NCBI GenBank assembly: GCA_050692985.1
Contig: JBOGVZ010000082.1
Coordinates: 1 to 26,859 of the forward strand
DNA from: JBOGVZ01 sp050692985
GTDB taxonomy: Bacteria > Actinomycetota > UBA4738 > CALAEC01
DNA length: 26,859 bases
Reading direction: 5' to 3'
In this document: piece by piece, positions 1 through 7,403 of the stretch
Layout of the letters: every line of letters starts with the position of its first letter
Numbering within the stretch: the first letter of the stretch is position 1
The notes under the pieces: model-generated
The model's input: only the letters and a program-made list of their open reading frames with translations
The model's database searches: none
Told to the model about the DNA's origin: nothing
Program-made: the position numbers and the translations under genes

Positions 1-35
1 AGTCCCGGCGCTGGTTCGCGCACCGGGACGTCAAG

Positions 36-107
36 TGGAGGTGAGGGGAGTTGAACCCCTGACCTCTGCCGTGCGAAGGCAGCGCTCTACCACTGAGCTA
101 CACCCCC
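36..107 (-). tRNA. tRNA-Ala (anticodon CGC)
   Basis: Read on the minus strand this folds as a full cloverleaf. The acceptor arm GGGGGTG pairs with CACCTCC (one G-T wobble), the D-arm is GCTCAGTGGTAGAGC, the anticodon stem is CTGCC/GGCAG and the seven-base loop is TTCGCAC. The T-arm carries GGTTCAACTCC. The loop gives anticodon CGC, which decodes the alanine codon GCG, common in this GC-rich genome. The discriminator base is A. No CCA is encoded after it, so CCA must be added after transcription. Confidence 0.96.
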
Positions 108-170
108 GAGCCGCTACAGGGTAGCAGCCGGAAGGAGGGGTCCGGCCCGGCGTCGAAGCCTACACGCGAC

Positions 171-1136
171 GTGCGACGCATCACGATCCTGACCCTCGCC
201 CTGGTGGCCGCCGCGGTAGGTTCGCCGGCAGGCAGCCAGGGCCTTGAGCCGAACCCGTGGCTCGAGCGGCGGGTGCTGCACATCGCCCACCAGGGCGGCG
301 AGATCGAAGCCCCCTCGAACACCCTGTTCGCGTTCGGGACCGCCCTCCGCAAGGGTGCCGACGTCCTGGAGCTCGACGTCCATGCCACCGCAGACCGCGA
401 GCTGGTGGTGCTCCACGACCCCACGGTGAACCGCACCACGAACGGCTCGGGCCGCGTGGACCAGATGACCCTGGAGCAGATCAAAGACCTGGATGCCGCG
501 TACTGGTTCGTGCCCGGCTGCGGCACGTGCCACGGCCATCCTGTCGAGGCGTACGTGTACCGCGGCCTGGCCACCGGTGACCGGCCCTTCCCGGACCGAC
601 TGCGGATGTTCTCGCCGAACGACTTCGCCGTCCCCACCCTCCGCGAGGTCCTGGTGGCGTTCCCCGGCCGTCTCATCAACATCGAGATCAAGAACACCGC
701 CCCCGACACCGCGCCGTACGAACGTGAGCTGGCCATCCTCCTGGCCGAGCTCGGCCGCACCGACGACACGATCGTGGTGTCGTTCCTGGACCACGCCGAG
801 GAGCTGTTCAAGCTGTGGGCGCCCGAGGTGCACACGGCCACCGCCACGGCCCAGACGGCCCTCTTCTGGGCCAGCGGCCAGGGCCCGCTCCCCGGCGCCC
901 CCAACCCCCGCTACCAGGCCCTTCAGGTCCCCATCGTGTTCGAAGGGGTCACCGTGGTGACACCGGAGTTCGTCCAGGAGGCCCACGCGAACGGACTAGC
1001 CGTCCACGTATGGACGATCGACGACCGGCAGACGATGCAGTGGCTCGTGGACATCGGGGTGGACGGCATCATGACGAACCGCCCCACCATCCTGGAGCGG
1101 GTCCTGAGGAACGCCGGGGTCCTCTACGAGGGCTGA
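171..1136 (+). CDS. Secreted glycerophosphodiester phosphodiesterase (GDPD family)
   Basis: Likely hydrolyses glycerophosphodiesters to glycerol-3-phosphate and an alcohol outside the membrane. The 321-residue protein starts at a GTG with a short basic N-terminus and a hydrophobic stretch (about residues 4-20), consistent with a signal peptide. The TIM-barrel catalytic set follows: HQGG at residues 40-43 in place of the usual HRGG, E46, then LELDVH and LHDPTVNRTT, and near the C-terminus VWTIDD and GVDGIMTNRP, all typical of GDPD enzymes. An insertion after DAAYWFVPG contains CGTCH, a CxxCH motif unusual in this family. There is no close ribosome site; a TACAC box just upstream could give a leaderless mRNA. 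The 3' end overlaps the convergent translin gene by 13 bases. The family call is secure; the substrate is not known. Confidence 0.9.
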   Translation: MRRITILTLALVAAAVGSPAGSQGLEPNPWLERRVLHIAHQGGEIEAPSNTLFAFGTALRKGADVLELDVHATADRELVVLHDPTVNRTTNGSGRVDQMTLEQIKDLDAAYWFVPGCGTCHGHPVEAYVYRGLATGDRPFPDRLRMFSPNDFAVPTLREVLVAFPGRLINIEIKNTAPDTAPYERELAILLAELGRTDDTIVVSFLDHAEELFKLWAPEVHTATATAQTALFWASGQGPLPGAPNPRYQALQVPIVFEGVTVVTPEFVQEAHANGLAVHVWTIDDRQTMQWLVDIGVDGIMTNRPTILERVLRNAGVLYEG

Positions 1137-1771
1137 GCGGGCCTGTCGCGGAGGTCGTGAGCGTGGCGCTCCAGGGCCTCGCGGAGGCTGCGCTGGACGA
1201 TCGAGAGGGTCAGGTCGCCGCGGGTCCTCTCCAGGATGCTGCGGCCGACGTCGGTGGACCGGCGGAGGTTCCCGATGATGGCATCCGGATAGTCCATCGA
1301 CACCAGCACGTGGTACATCTCCTCCATGGCCCGCAGCAGCTCCTCCCCCCGCTCCACCTCTCCGTGCCGGAGCTGGTCGAGGACGGCCCGGCGGGCCTCC
1401 CCGATCGTCTCGGCCATCCCGTTCAGGTAGGCGGCCGGGGTCACCCCGAGCTCATCCGGGGCGGGGAGGTCCTTGCCGGAGATGACCGCCTCCGTCAGCC
1501 GTGCCTCGGCGTACTCCTTCTGGGCATCGTGGAGGAACCCCGCGTATCGCACGTCGGGGTGCTGGTCCACGGCCCGCTCCCCCTCCGCCAGGGCGGCGGC
1601 CGCATCCTCGAGGAGGCGGCCCGCCTCCTCGAAGTCCTGGCGATGGATGGCCCGGATCGCGTTGGCCGATGACCGGATGGCCCGCCGGGCCGCCGGGAGG
1701 GCGGCCTCCCGGGCCACGGTCTTCTCGTCGAACCGGCGCTGGAGGTCGGCGGACAGGGGCTGGAGGTCCAT
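1124..1771 (-). CDS. Translin-family protein (prokaryotic)
   Basis: A 215-residue, almost wholly helical protein. The C-terminal part reads DYPDAIIGNLRRSTDVGRS followed by ILERTRGDLTLS, which matches the translin/TRAX signature (FPDAxxGGxRR...) and the archaeal-type translin homologues. Eukaryotic translin forms an octameric RNA/DNA-binding ring and, with TRAX, the C3PO endoribonuclease; in prokaryotes the role is largely unknown. The N-terminal third is rich in Ala, Glu and Arg, as expected for the helical bundle. It is the last gene in the minus-strand run after the GLPR-like gene (about 48-base gap). A weak box AAGAAT lies 6 bases before the ATG, so it may also have its own leaderless transcript. 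Family call from motif recognition only; function in this organism is not predicted. Confidence 0.8.
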   Translation of the reverse strand: MDLQPLSADLQRRFDEKTVAREAALPAARRAIRSSANAIRAIHRQDFEEAGRLLEDAAAALAEGERAVDQHPDVRYAGFLHDAQKEYAEARLTEAVISGKDLPAPDELGVTPAAYLNGMAETIGEARRAVLDQLRHGEVERGEELLRAMEEMYHVLVSMDYPDAIIGNLRRSTDVGRSILERTRGDLTLSIVQRSLREALERHAHDLRDRPAQPS

Positions 1772-1819
1772 GCCGGGATTCTTCCAGGGCCCCCGCGGCC
1801 CCGTCCAGCGGGAGGAGGC

Positions 1820-2323
1820 CTACCGGCCGCCGACGCCGGCCAGCCCGCGCTCGCGGTGGGCCCCGCCGCGCTGGCGGTGGGCCCCGCCGTTGTCGTGGAG
1901 CACCCGCAGGGCCACGGCGGTGCTGCCGGGCGGGAGGACCGGCTGGGTCTCGGCCTGCAGCCCCACCATCCGCACCACCAGGCCCAGGTAGACGGCCAGG
2001 AGGAACGCCAGGGCCCCGGTGACCACCAGCATGGCCCGCAGCGGCGGGAACAGGCCGATGAGCGCGGTGAGGGCCATGGCCTCCAGCAGCACCACGAAGA
2101 TGCGGCGGCGGCGCTCGCGGGCCCGGAGCCGGGCACGCTGCCGCGGGCCGACGAACCTCGCGCCCTTCTTCGGCGCCAGGACCCACCGACCCGGCTGACT
2201 CGTCTCGCTCCGCAATTCCATATGGCTCAGGTTGGGGAAGGTCTTGGTCTTTCCTCGTCGCGGTGCGGGCATGAGGAATGCGGCCCAAATGATGCACAAC
2301 ACCGCCACCGATAGCCAGTCCAC
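1820..2323 (-). CDS. GLPR/SepX-like small membrane protein, putative membrane receptor of Glp
   Basis: The 167-residue protein has one N-terminal membrane segment (residues 3-20, ending IIWAAFLMP), a basic cytoplasmic linker, a very Arg-rich patch (RQRARLRARERRRR), and two further hydrophobic segments near residues 80-120. This layout (N-terminal helix ending in a Pro, positive loop, membrane hairpin) is that of the actinobacterial membrane protein encoded beside glp. It is called GLPR in Corynebacterium glutamicum and SepX in Streptomyces, and it takes part in division and envelope growth. Position supports this: it lies directly downstream of galU and glp on the same strand, as in mycobacteria but without the intervening rimJ. 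Start is GTG with GAAGGG 3 bases upstream. The C-terminal tail is low-complexity (AHRQRGGAHRERG). Assignment rests on layout and context rather than strong sequence identity. Confidence 0.65.
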   Translation of the reverse strand: MDWLSVAVLCIIWAAFLMPAPRRGKTKTFPNLSHMELRSETSQPGRWVLAPKKGARFVGPRQRARLRARERRRRIFVVLLEAMALTALIGLFPPLRAMLVVTGALAFLLAVYLGLVVRMVGLQAETQPVLPPGSTAVALRVLHDNGGAHRQRGGAHRERGLAGVGGR

Positions 2324-2455
2324 GCACCCTTCCCTCGTCGGGCGGCCCCCGGACTACACCGCAACATGGTGGGCTTACACGCATGGTATTCGCCTACATA
2401 TTGTGGTGCAAACATTTTCAGAGAAATTCCCGGTCGCCTCGGTCGTTCCGGACAT

Positions 2456-2471
2456 CCCCGGTTCGGGGAGC
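2456..2471 (-). terminator. GC-rich hairpin after glp
   Basis: Just beyond the glp stop, the minus strand reads CTCCCCGAACCGGGGA, a CCCCG/CGGGG stem with a tiny loop. There is no T-tract after it. It could be a weak terminator or an attenuating hairpin between glp and the GLPR-like gene. The following 130 bases (2324-2455) are distinctly AT-richer than the surroundings and may hold a promoter for the GLPR-like gene, though no clear -35/-10 pair is visible. Confidence 0.35.
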
Positions 2472-2479
2472 CGGGCGGG

Positions 2480-3718
2480 TCAGCGCTCGAGGGGGCGGAA
2501 GATCTGGACCCTGACCCGCTCGCCGGCCCCCAGCGCGGTGTCGCCGGCGGGGATCACCACCAGCCCGTTGGCCTGGACCAGGGCCCCCTGGAGGTTCGCC
2601 GCGGCCGGGCCCGTGGGCAGGGCTCGCCAGGACCCCTGGCGGTGGGACACCCGGGCCGGCAGGTACAGGGTCAGCCCGGCGGGGCCGGTGACCTCCTGCT
2701 CGAGGACGGCCTCGACCTCAGGGCGGTGGACGTCGCGGCGGCCCATCGTCTTGAGGATCGCTGGCCGCACGAAGACCTCGAAGGCCACGAAGACCGCCAC
2801 GGGGTCCTCGGGCAGCGAGAAGAACGGCTTTCCCTCCAGCAGCCCGAACCCGACGGTGCCGCCCGGGAACATCGCGGTCCGGTACGTGGTGACGTCGCCC
2901 ATCCCGGCCAGGGCCGTGGCCAGCGCCTGGCCATCGTCCTCGCCCATCGCCCCGGAGCAGATGAACGCATCGGACCGGGCCAGGTCCGAGAGCAGCACCT
3001 CCCGCAGCTCGGACTCCAGGTCCTGGACGATCGGGATCCGGTAGGGCACCGCGCCCACGTCTCGCAGCGCGCCCACCAGGGCGAACGAGTTCGCGTCGCG
3101 GACCTGGCCGAACGCCGCCGGGCGGCCGGGCTCGATCAGGGCGCGGCCCACCGACACCACCGACACCCGGACCCGGGGGTACACCAGCGCGCTGCCGAAC
3201 CCCCCGGTGGCCAGGGCTCCCATCTCCGGCGCCGAGAGCCGCCGTCCACCCGGGACCAGGACGGAGCCGGCCGGGAGGTCCTCGCCGGCCGGCCGGATGT
3301 TCGAGCCGGCGTCCACGGGGGCACGCACCCGCACCACGTCGCCCTCGGACTCCGCCGACGTGCTCGGCACCACCCCATCCGCTCCCGCGGGCAGCGGTGC
3401 CCCGGCGGCAACCCCCACCGCCTCCCCCCACCCCACGGTGGCCCCGGGGGCCCGGCCCGGCAGGGCCCACCCCGATACCCGGAGCTCGACCGGCGTGTCG
3501 GCGGTGGCGCCGTGGATGTCCGCGGCCCGGACGGCGAACCCGTCCGCCACCGCGGAGGAGAACGGCGGCATGTCGTACTCGGTGGCCACGTCGCGGGCCA
3601 GGACACAGCCGTGGGCCTCGGCCAGCGGCAGGTCGATGGGCTGGAGGGGCTGGACACCGCCCAGGATGCGGCGGCGTCCCTCGTCCAGCTCGAGCAGGGT
3701 GGTATCCACGAATCGCAT
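2480..3718 (-). CDS. glp: Glp: gephyrin/MoeA-like protein with degenerate molybdenum-insertion site
   Basis: The 412-residue protein has the full MoeA/gephyrin-E layout. Domain I contains YDMPPFSSAVADGFAVRAADI near residue 50 (canonical DxPPFxxSAMDGYA). An MPT-binding-like domain follows at about residues 180-320, then a C-terminal beta domain. The catalytic loops are altered: the TGDEL segment reads VGRALIEP, the GGVSVG(D/E) loop reads SGAMGEDDG, MKPGKP reads MFPGGT, and GLPGNP reads SLPEDP. This fits the galU-linked MoeA paralogue of Actinomycetota, shown in C. glutamicum (Glp) to bind FtsZ and a membrane receptor, rather than a cofactor-biosynthesis MoeA. It sits 27 bases after galU and upstream of the GLPR-like gene. 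That it acts in division here is inference from synteny and loss of catalytic motifs. Confidence 0.85.
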   Translation of the reverse strand: MRFVDTTLLELDEGRRRILGGVQPLQPIDLPLAEAHGCVLARDVATEYDMPPFSSAVADGFAVRAADIHGATADTPVELRVSGWALPGRAPGATVGWGEAVGVAAGAPLPAGADGVVPSTSAESEGDVVRVRAPVDAGSNIRPAGEDLPAGSVLVPGGRRLSAPEMGALATGGFGSALVYPRVRVSVVSVGRALIEPGRPAAFGQVRDANSFALVGALRDVGAVPYRIPIVQDLESELREVLLSDLARSDAFICSGAMGEDDGQALATALAGMGDVTTYRTAMFPGGTVGFGLLEGKPFFSLPEDPVAVFVAFEVFVRPAILKTMGRRDVHRPEVEAVLEQEVTGPAGLTLYLPARVSHRQGSWRALPTGPAAANLQGALVQANGLVVIPAGDTALGAGERVRVQIFRPLER

Positions 3719-3745
3719 CCTATCGTCCGGATCCGGCAGGATCCG

Positions 3746-4621
3746 TCAGACGAGCTTCTTGCGCTGGACCAGGTCCGCCAGGAAGTCGCGGAAGCCGGGG
3801 CCCAGGTCGTCCCGTTCCACGGCCAGCTCGACGGTGGCCCGAAGGTAGTCGAGCTTCTTGCCGATGTCGAAGCGCTGGCCATCGAACACGTACGCGTACA
3901 CGGCCTGCTCGCGGGCCAGCAGCGCGATGGCGTCGGTGAGCTGGATCTCTCCGCCGGCGTCCGGGGCGGTCTCGCGGATGGCGTCGAAGATCTCCGGCGT
4001 CAGGACGTAGCGGCCGATCGCGGCCAGGTTCGACGGCGCCTCCTCGGGCGGGGGCTTCTCCACGATGTCCACCACCCGCGCCAGGTCGTCCTCGACGAAC
4101 TCGGGCTTCACCGCCCCGTACAGGTGGATGTCCTCCCGCCGGACCTCCTGCACGGCGATCACGCTGCGGCCGTACCGCTCGTAGATCTCCACCAGCCGCC
4201 GCAGCAGGGGGTCGGCGGCCAGGACGATGTCGTCGCCCAGCAGGACCGCGAACGGCTCCCCGGCCACGTGGGGCTCGGCGGTGGCCACGGCCGAGCCCAG
4301 GCCGAGGGGGTCGCGCTGCCGGATGTACTGCACCACGGCCATCTCGGTGATCTCCCGGACCTGCTTCAGCTCCTCGTACTTCCCGCCCTTCTCCAGGTAG
4401 TGCTCGAGCTCGAACGACCGGTCGAAATGGTCCTCCAGGGTCCGCTTGCCCCGGCCGGTGACGATGAGGATGTCCTTGATCCCGGCCCGGACGGCCTCCT
4501 CCACGACGTACTGGATCGCCGGCTTGTCGACGATCGGGAGCATCTCCTTGGGCTGGGCCTTCGTGGCAGGGAGGAACCGAGTCCCCAGCCCGGCCGCCGG
4601 TATGACCGCCTTCTTCACCAT
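3746..4621 (-). CDS. galU: UTP-glucose-1-phosphate uridylyltransferase
   Basis: Makes UDP-glucose from UTP and glucose-1-phosphate, the precursor for envelope glycans, trehalose and glycolipids. The 291-residue cytosolic protein begins with the nucleotide-binding loop AVIPAAGLGTRFLPATKAQPKEMLP and contains DKPAIQYVVEEA, the LLGDD metal/sugar site, the late VEKP motif, GGEIQLTDAI and the YVFDGQRFDIGKK C-terminal block, all standard for bacterial GalU, at full length. Start is ATG, with GAGGAGCG about 10 bases upstream. A TAGACT -10 box at 4651-4656 would give a leader of about 23 bases. It is the first gene of the galU-glp block. The diguanylate cyclase upstream ends 66 bases before it. Confidence 0.95.
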   Translation of the reverse strand: MVKKAVIPAAGLGTRFLPATKAQPKEMLPIVDKPAIQYVVEEAVRAGIKDILIVTGRGKRTLEDHFDRSFELEHYLEKGGKYEELKQVREITEMAVVQYIRQRDPLGLGSAVATAEPHVAGEPFAVLLGDDIVLAADPLLRRLVEIYERYGRSVIAVQEVRREDIHLYGAVKPEFVEDDLARVVDIVEKPPPEEAPSNLAAIGRYVLTPEIFDAIRETAPDAGGEIQLTDAIALLAREQAVYAYVFDGQRFDIGKKLDYLRATVELAVERDDLGPGFRDFLADLVQRKKLV

Positions 4622-4650
4622 CGGGCGCTCCTCGGCAGGAGGAAGCCTAG

Positions 4651-4656
4651 AGTCTA
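4651..4656 (-). promoter_or_regulatory. Putative -10 box of the galU-glp promoter (TAGACT)
   Basis: On the minus strand TAGACT lies 29 bases before the galU ATG. The same hexamer occurs before the CpaB-like, uppP and MptB-like genes. It fits the actinobacterial sigma-A -10 pattern TANNNT. No clear -35 is seen. Confidence 0.5.
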
Positions 4657-4687
4657 TTCCCCGCCCCCCGGACCTGGGAAGCGGGAC

Positions 4688-6604
4688 TCAGCCGTCGGAC
4701 GCGGTCGCCACCCGGTCGCGGCCCTCATCCTTGGCCCGATACATCGCCGTGTCCGCGGCGCGAAGGAGGTCGTCGGCCATCTCCCCGTCTCCGGGAAAGG
4801 TGGCGGTTCCGATGCTCACGGTCATGTGCACATCGGGGCCGGTCGGGCTGGTGATGGGGCCATCCGCCACGGCCCGGCGGATCTTGTCGGCCACCACCCG
4901 GGCCCCGTCCGCCTCCGTCTCGGGGAGGACGATCACGAACTCCTCCCCTCCGTATCGGGCCAGGGTGTCGATCCGGCCCCGGATGCGGCCCTGGACCCGC
5001 CGGGCCACCTCCACCAGGACCTCGTCCCCGCGGCGATGACCGTGCTCGTCGTTGACCCGCTTGAACCGGTCCAGGTCGAGCAGCAGGACCGACAGCGGCC
5101 GGCCGAACCGCTGGGACCGATCCACCTCCTTGGCCAGCGTGGCCTGGAGCGATCGCCGGTTCGATACGCCGGTGAGGCTGTCGGTGACCGACATCCGCTG
5201 GGCCTCCTGGTGCAGCAACACGTTCTCCACGGCCACGGCCGCCTGGGCGGCCAGCGACCGAAGCGTGCGGGTGTCCTCCTCGGTGAACGCCTCGGGCACG
5301 CTGCACCCGTACACGGCCAGGACCCCGATGGCCCGGTCCCGCGGGGTCAGGGGGACGGCGATGGCCGTGCGGAACGGGGGCTCCACCGGCGCGGCGGCCT
5401 CGATGGGGAGCGCCCCCGGAACACGGACCATCACCCCGGTCGCCGACCGACCGGCGATCCCGTGGCCCACGGGAAGGGCGGCTCCCTCGGGAGGGCGGTA
5501 GCCCCGGGCGGCCTCCAGGCGAAGCTCCGTCCCCGTGGGTCCCATCAGGAACACGGCCCCGGCCTCGGCTCGCAGGGTGGCGGTGGCCGTCTCCAGGACG
5601 AGGCGCACGATCCCCGGCAGGTCGTGCGTCGCTCGGAGGGCGGCACCCAGCCGGTCGAGCCCGCGACGCAGCTCGTCGCGGGAGGACTCCAGCTCCTCCA
5701 CGTAGCTCCGCAGGTTCGCCGTCATGGCGTTGAAGGCGTCGGCCAGATGGGCCACGTCACCCTTCCCCACCGGGTCCACCCGCGTGTCGAGGTTCCCGGC
5801 GGCCACGGCCCGGGCCCCTTCCGCCAGCCGCACCAGGGGCCGGGCGATCACTCCGGCCAGGGCCCAGCCGAGGATCACCGCCAGGCCGAGCCCCGCGACC
5901 GCCACCACCCAGATGGCCGCGGAAGGGACACGACCGTCCAGGGTGGCGATCAGCGCGATGCCTCCCTCGGTGCCGGCGGTGGGAACCATCAGCCCTCGGC
6001 GCCCCTCGTCCAGCTCGAAGATGCCCTCGCCGGTGGGGATCGAGGGGGGCGGCTCCGCCGTGGTGGCCAGCACCCTGCCGCCCTGGAGGACGACGACGTC
6101 GAGGCCGGTGACCTCGGCGAAGCTCTCGGCCAGCCGCTCGTCGGCGAACCATCCGCCGGCGAGGGTGGCGCTCTCCCGCCCCGACACCACGTCGACCTGG
6201 GAGCGCAGCACGCCCGGGGGAGGATCCTCGGCGACCAACGCCGCTGGGGATGGGTCGGGGCCGTCCGAGGCGAACGCGGGCGGCTCTACGGCCGAAGCGA
6301 TCACGGTCCCGTCGCGGCGGGCCAGCACCAGGAAGTCCAGCGAGGCACGGCCCCGCTCCCGGGCCAGCTCGTCGTCGTCGGCGGTGGCCCCCAGCGCCCG
6401 GGCGGCCACGGCGACCTCCTGCTCGGCGCGGGCCACCCGCTCGTCCCACAGCGCGCCGACCGCCAGGGCGGCGCCCTGGAGCCTAGTATTGGTCCTGCGC
6501 TCGACCTCGCCCGAGACCACGGCGCGCAGCAGGAAGCCCGCAACGAGGAGGGGGACCACCACGATGCCGACGAAGAAGAGCGTGAGCCGAGCGCGCAGCG
6601 TCAA
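4688..6604 (-). CDS. Membrane sensor diguanylate cyclase (TM-sensor-TM-HAMP-GAF-GGDEF)
   Basis: Predicted to make cyclic di-GMP in response to an extracytoplasmic and a cytosolic signal. Of 638 residues: TM1 (about 8-28), an external sensor region (30-228, cache-like by layout), TM2 (229-252), HAMP (253-305, with ARPLVRLAEG and FNAMTANLRSYVEE), GAF (about 325-470), then GGDEF starting SVTDSLTGVSNRRS. The active site is RYGGEEF, a functional variant. The product-inhibition site RxxD five residues upstream reads GRID, so primary I-site feedback looks lost. Start: TTG at 6604 is chosen because AAGGAG lies 6 bases upstream and the protein then begins at TM1. An in-frame ATG at 6703 would add 33 basic residues and nearly touch the divergent cyclo-ligase gene. 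Domain calls are strong; the ligands are unknown. Confidence 0.88.
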   Translation of the reverse strand: MTLRARLTLFFVGIVVVPLLVAGFLLRAVVSGEVERRTNTRLQGAALAVGALWDERVARAEQEVAVAARALGATADDDELARERGRASLDFLVLARRDGTVIASAVEPPAFASDGPDPSPAALVAEDPPPGVLRSQVDVVSGRESATLAGGWFADERLAESFAEVTGLDVVVLQGGRVLATTAEPPPSIPTGEGIFELDEGRRGLMVPTAGTEGGIALIATLDGRVPSAAIWVVAVAGLGLAVILGWALAGVIARPLVRLAEGARAVAAGNLDTRVDPVGKGDVAHLADAFNAMTANLRSYVEELESSRDELRRGLDRLGAALRATHDLPGIVRLVLETATATLRAEAGAVFLMGPTGTELRLEAARGYRPPEGAALPVGHGIAGRSATGVMVRVPGALPIEAAAPVEPPFRTAIAVPLTPRDRAIGVLAVYGCSVPEAFTEEDTRTLRSLAAQAAVAVENVLLHQEAQRMSVTDSLTGVSNRRSLQATLAKEVDRSQRFGRPLSVLLLDLDRFKRVNDEHGHRRGDEVLVEVARRVQGRIRGRIDTLARYGGEEFVIVLPETEADGARVVADKIRRAVADGPITSPTGPDVHMTVSIGTATFPGDGEMADDLLRAADTAMYRAKDEGRDRVATASDG

Positions 6605-6712
6605 GGCGATCTCCTTCGAGGGCAGCGTTCGGCCCCCGCGGCCGATCTCCGTCCGGTCCCTCCTTCGTGAAGGTATCGGAACAACCGGCCGTTCGCTTGA
6701 CATGGCTCGCCC

Positions 6713-7312
6713 GTGACGGGAACCGCCGAGAAGGACGAGCTTCGGGCCCGCATGCGGCAGGCTCGCGCGGCCCTCGATCCCGGCATGCGCCGACGAAAGG
6801 CCGCGGCGGTCGAGGATCGGCTGTTCTCCGTCCCCACGGTGGCGGCTGGCGGGTCCGTGCTGCTCTTCTACTCCTTCGGCTCGGAGATCGGAACCGCGGG
6901 CATGGCCGAGCGCGTGCTGGCGGGCGGCAAGCGCCTCCTGCTCCCCTATCTCGACGCGGAGGGGATGGAGGCGGCCGAGGTTCGTCCCGGCGAGGCCCTG
7001 GTGGCCTCGGCCTACGGCCCCAAGGAGCCCGTCCGGCGGGTGGCCGTGGACCCCGCCGCCGTGGACGTCGTGGTCACGCCGGGGCTGGCCTTCGACCGCC
7101 ACGGCCACCGCCTGGGCTACGGGGGCGGCCACTACGACCGCTACCTGGGCCGCCTGGGCTCCCATGCCCTGCGGGTGGGGATCGCCTTCGCCGAGCAGGT
7201 GATCGACCGCGTCCCCGCCGGCCCCCGGGACCAGCCGGTGCACCTGGTGGTGACCGACGCTGAGGCCATCGACTGCCGCCGGGGGCCCCGCCCGGTTGCC
7301 CCGGACCGCTGA
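6713..7312 (+). CDS. 5-formyltetrahydrofolate cyclo-ligase (MTHFS)
   Basis: Converts 5-formyl-THF to 5,10-methenyl-THF with ATP, recycling a stored folate. The 199-residue protein has the N-terminal KDELRARMRQARAAL helix, the central LLFYSFGSEIGT and LLLPYLD strands, the folate-site block PGLAFDRHGHRLGYGGGHYDRYL (about residues 125-147, the family hallmark) and a late RVPAGPRDQPVHLVVTD segment. It starts at a GTG and is divergent from the diguanylate cyclase. In mycobacteria the orthologue also lies beside galU, which supports the synteny argument for the whole block. The distance to the GTG leaves little room for a promoter, and none is obvious. Confidence 0.93.
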   Translation: MTGTAEKDELRARMRQARAALDPGMRRRKAAAVEDRLFSVPTVAAGGSVLLFYSFGSEIGTAGMAERVLAGGKRLLLPYLDAEGMEAAEVRPGEALVASAYGPKEPVRRVAVDPAAVDVVVTPGLAFDRHGHRLGYGGGHYDRYLGRLGSHALRVGIAFAEQVIDRVPAGPRDQPVHLVVTDAEAIDCRRGPRPVAPDR

Positions 7313-7343
7313 GGATGTAAGGCAAGATCATCGTCCGGTGAAA

Positions 7344-7372
7344 GGGGGGGCCACCTCCACGGCCCCTTCTTT
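7344..7372 (+). terminator. Rho-independent-type terminator after the cyclo-ligase gene
   Basis: GGGGCC and GGCCCC form a six-pair GC stem around the loop ACCTCCAC, and the stem is followed by TTCTTT. It lies 32 bases past the stop codon and immediately before the promoter of the next gene. Confidence 0.6.
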
Positions 7373-7391
7373 CGCCAGCGCCGGCCCGTCT

Positions 7392-7397
7392 TAGAAT
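7392..7397 (+). promoter_or_regulatory. -10 box TAGAAT, likely leaderless start
   Basis: TAGAAT ends 6 bases before the GTG of the regulator gene, and no ribosome-binding site is present. This is the geometry of a leaderless transcript. Confidence 0.6.
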
Positions 7398-7403
7398 CTG
7401 GGG

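Noticed and set aside
2366..6670. A 1434-codon plus-strand open frame opposite galU, glp and the diguanylate cyclase
   Set aside because: Low-complexity Arg/Gly/His/Pro-rich shadow produced by high GC; the minus-strand genes have clear family motifs throughout.
6697..6702. Perfect TTGACA before the cyclo-ligase gene
   Set aside because: It lies only 10 bases before the GTG, so its -10 would fall inside the coding region, and none is seen there.
6605..7243. N-terminal extension of the diguanylate cyclase into the cyclo-ligase gene
   Set aside because: The extension is antisense to a well-supported gene, while a TTG with AAGGAG sits exactly before the first membrane helix.
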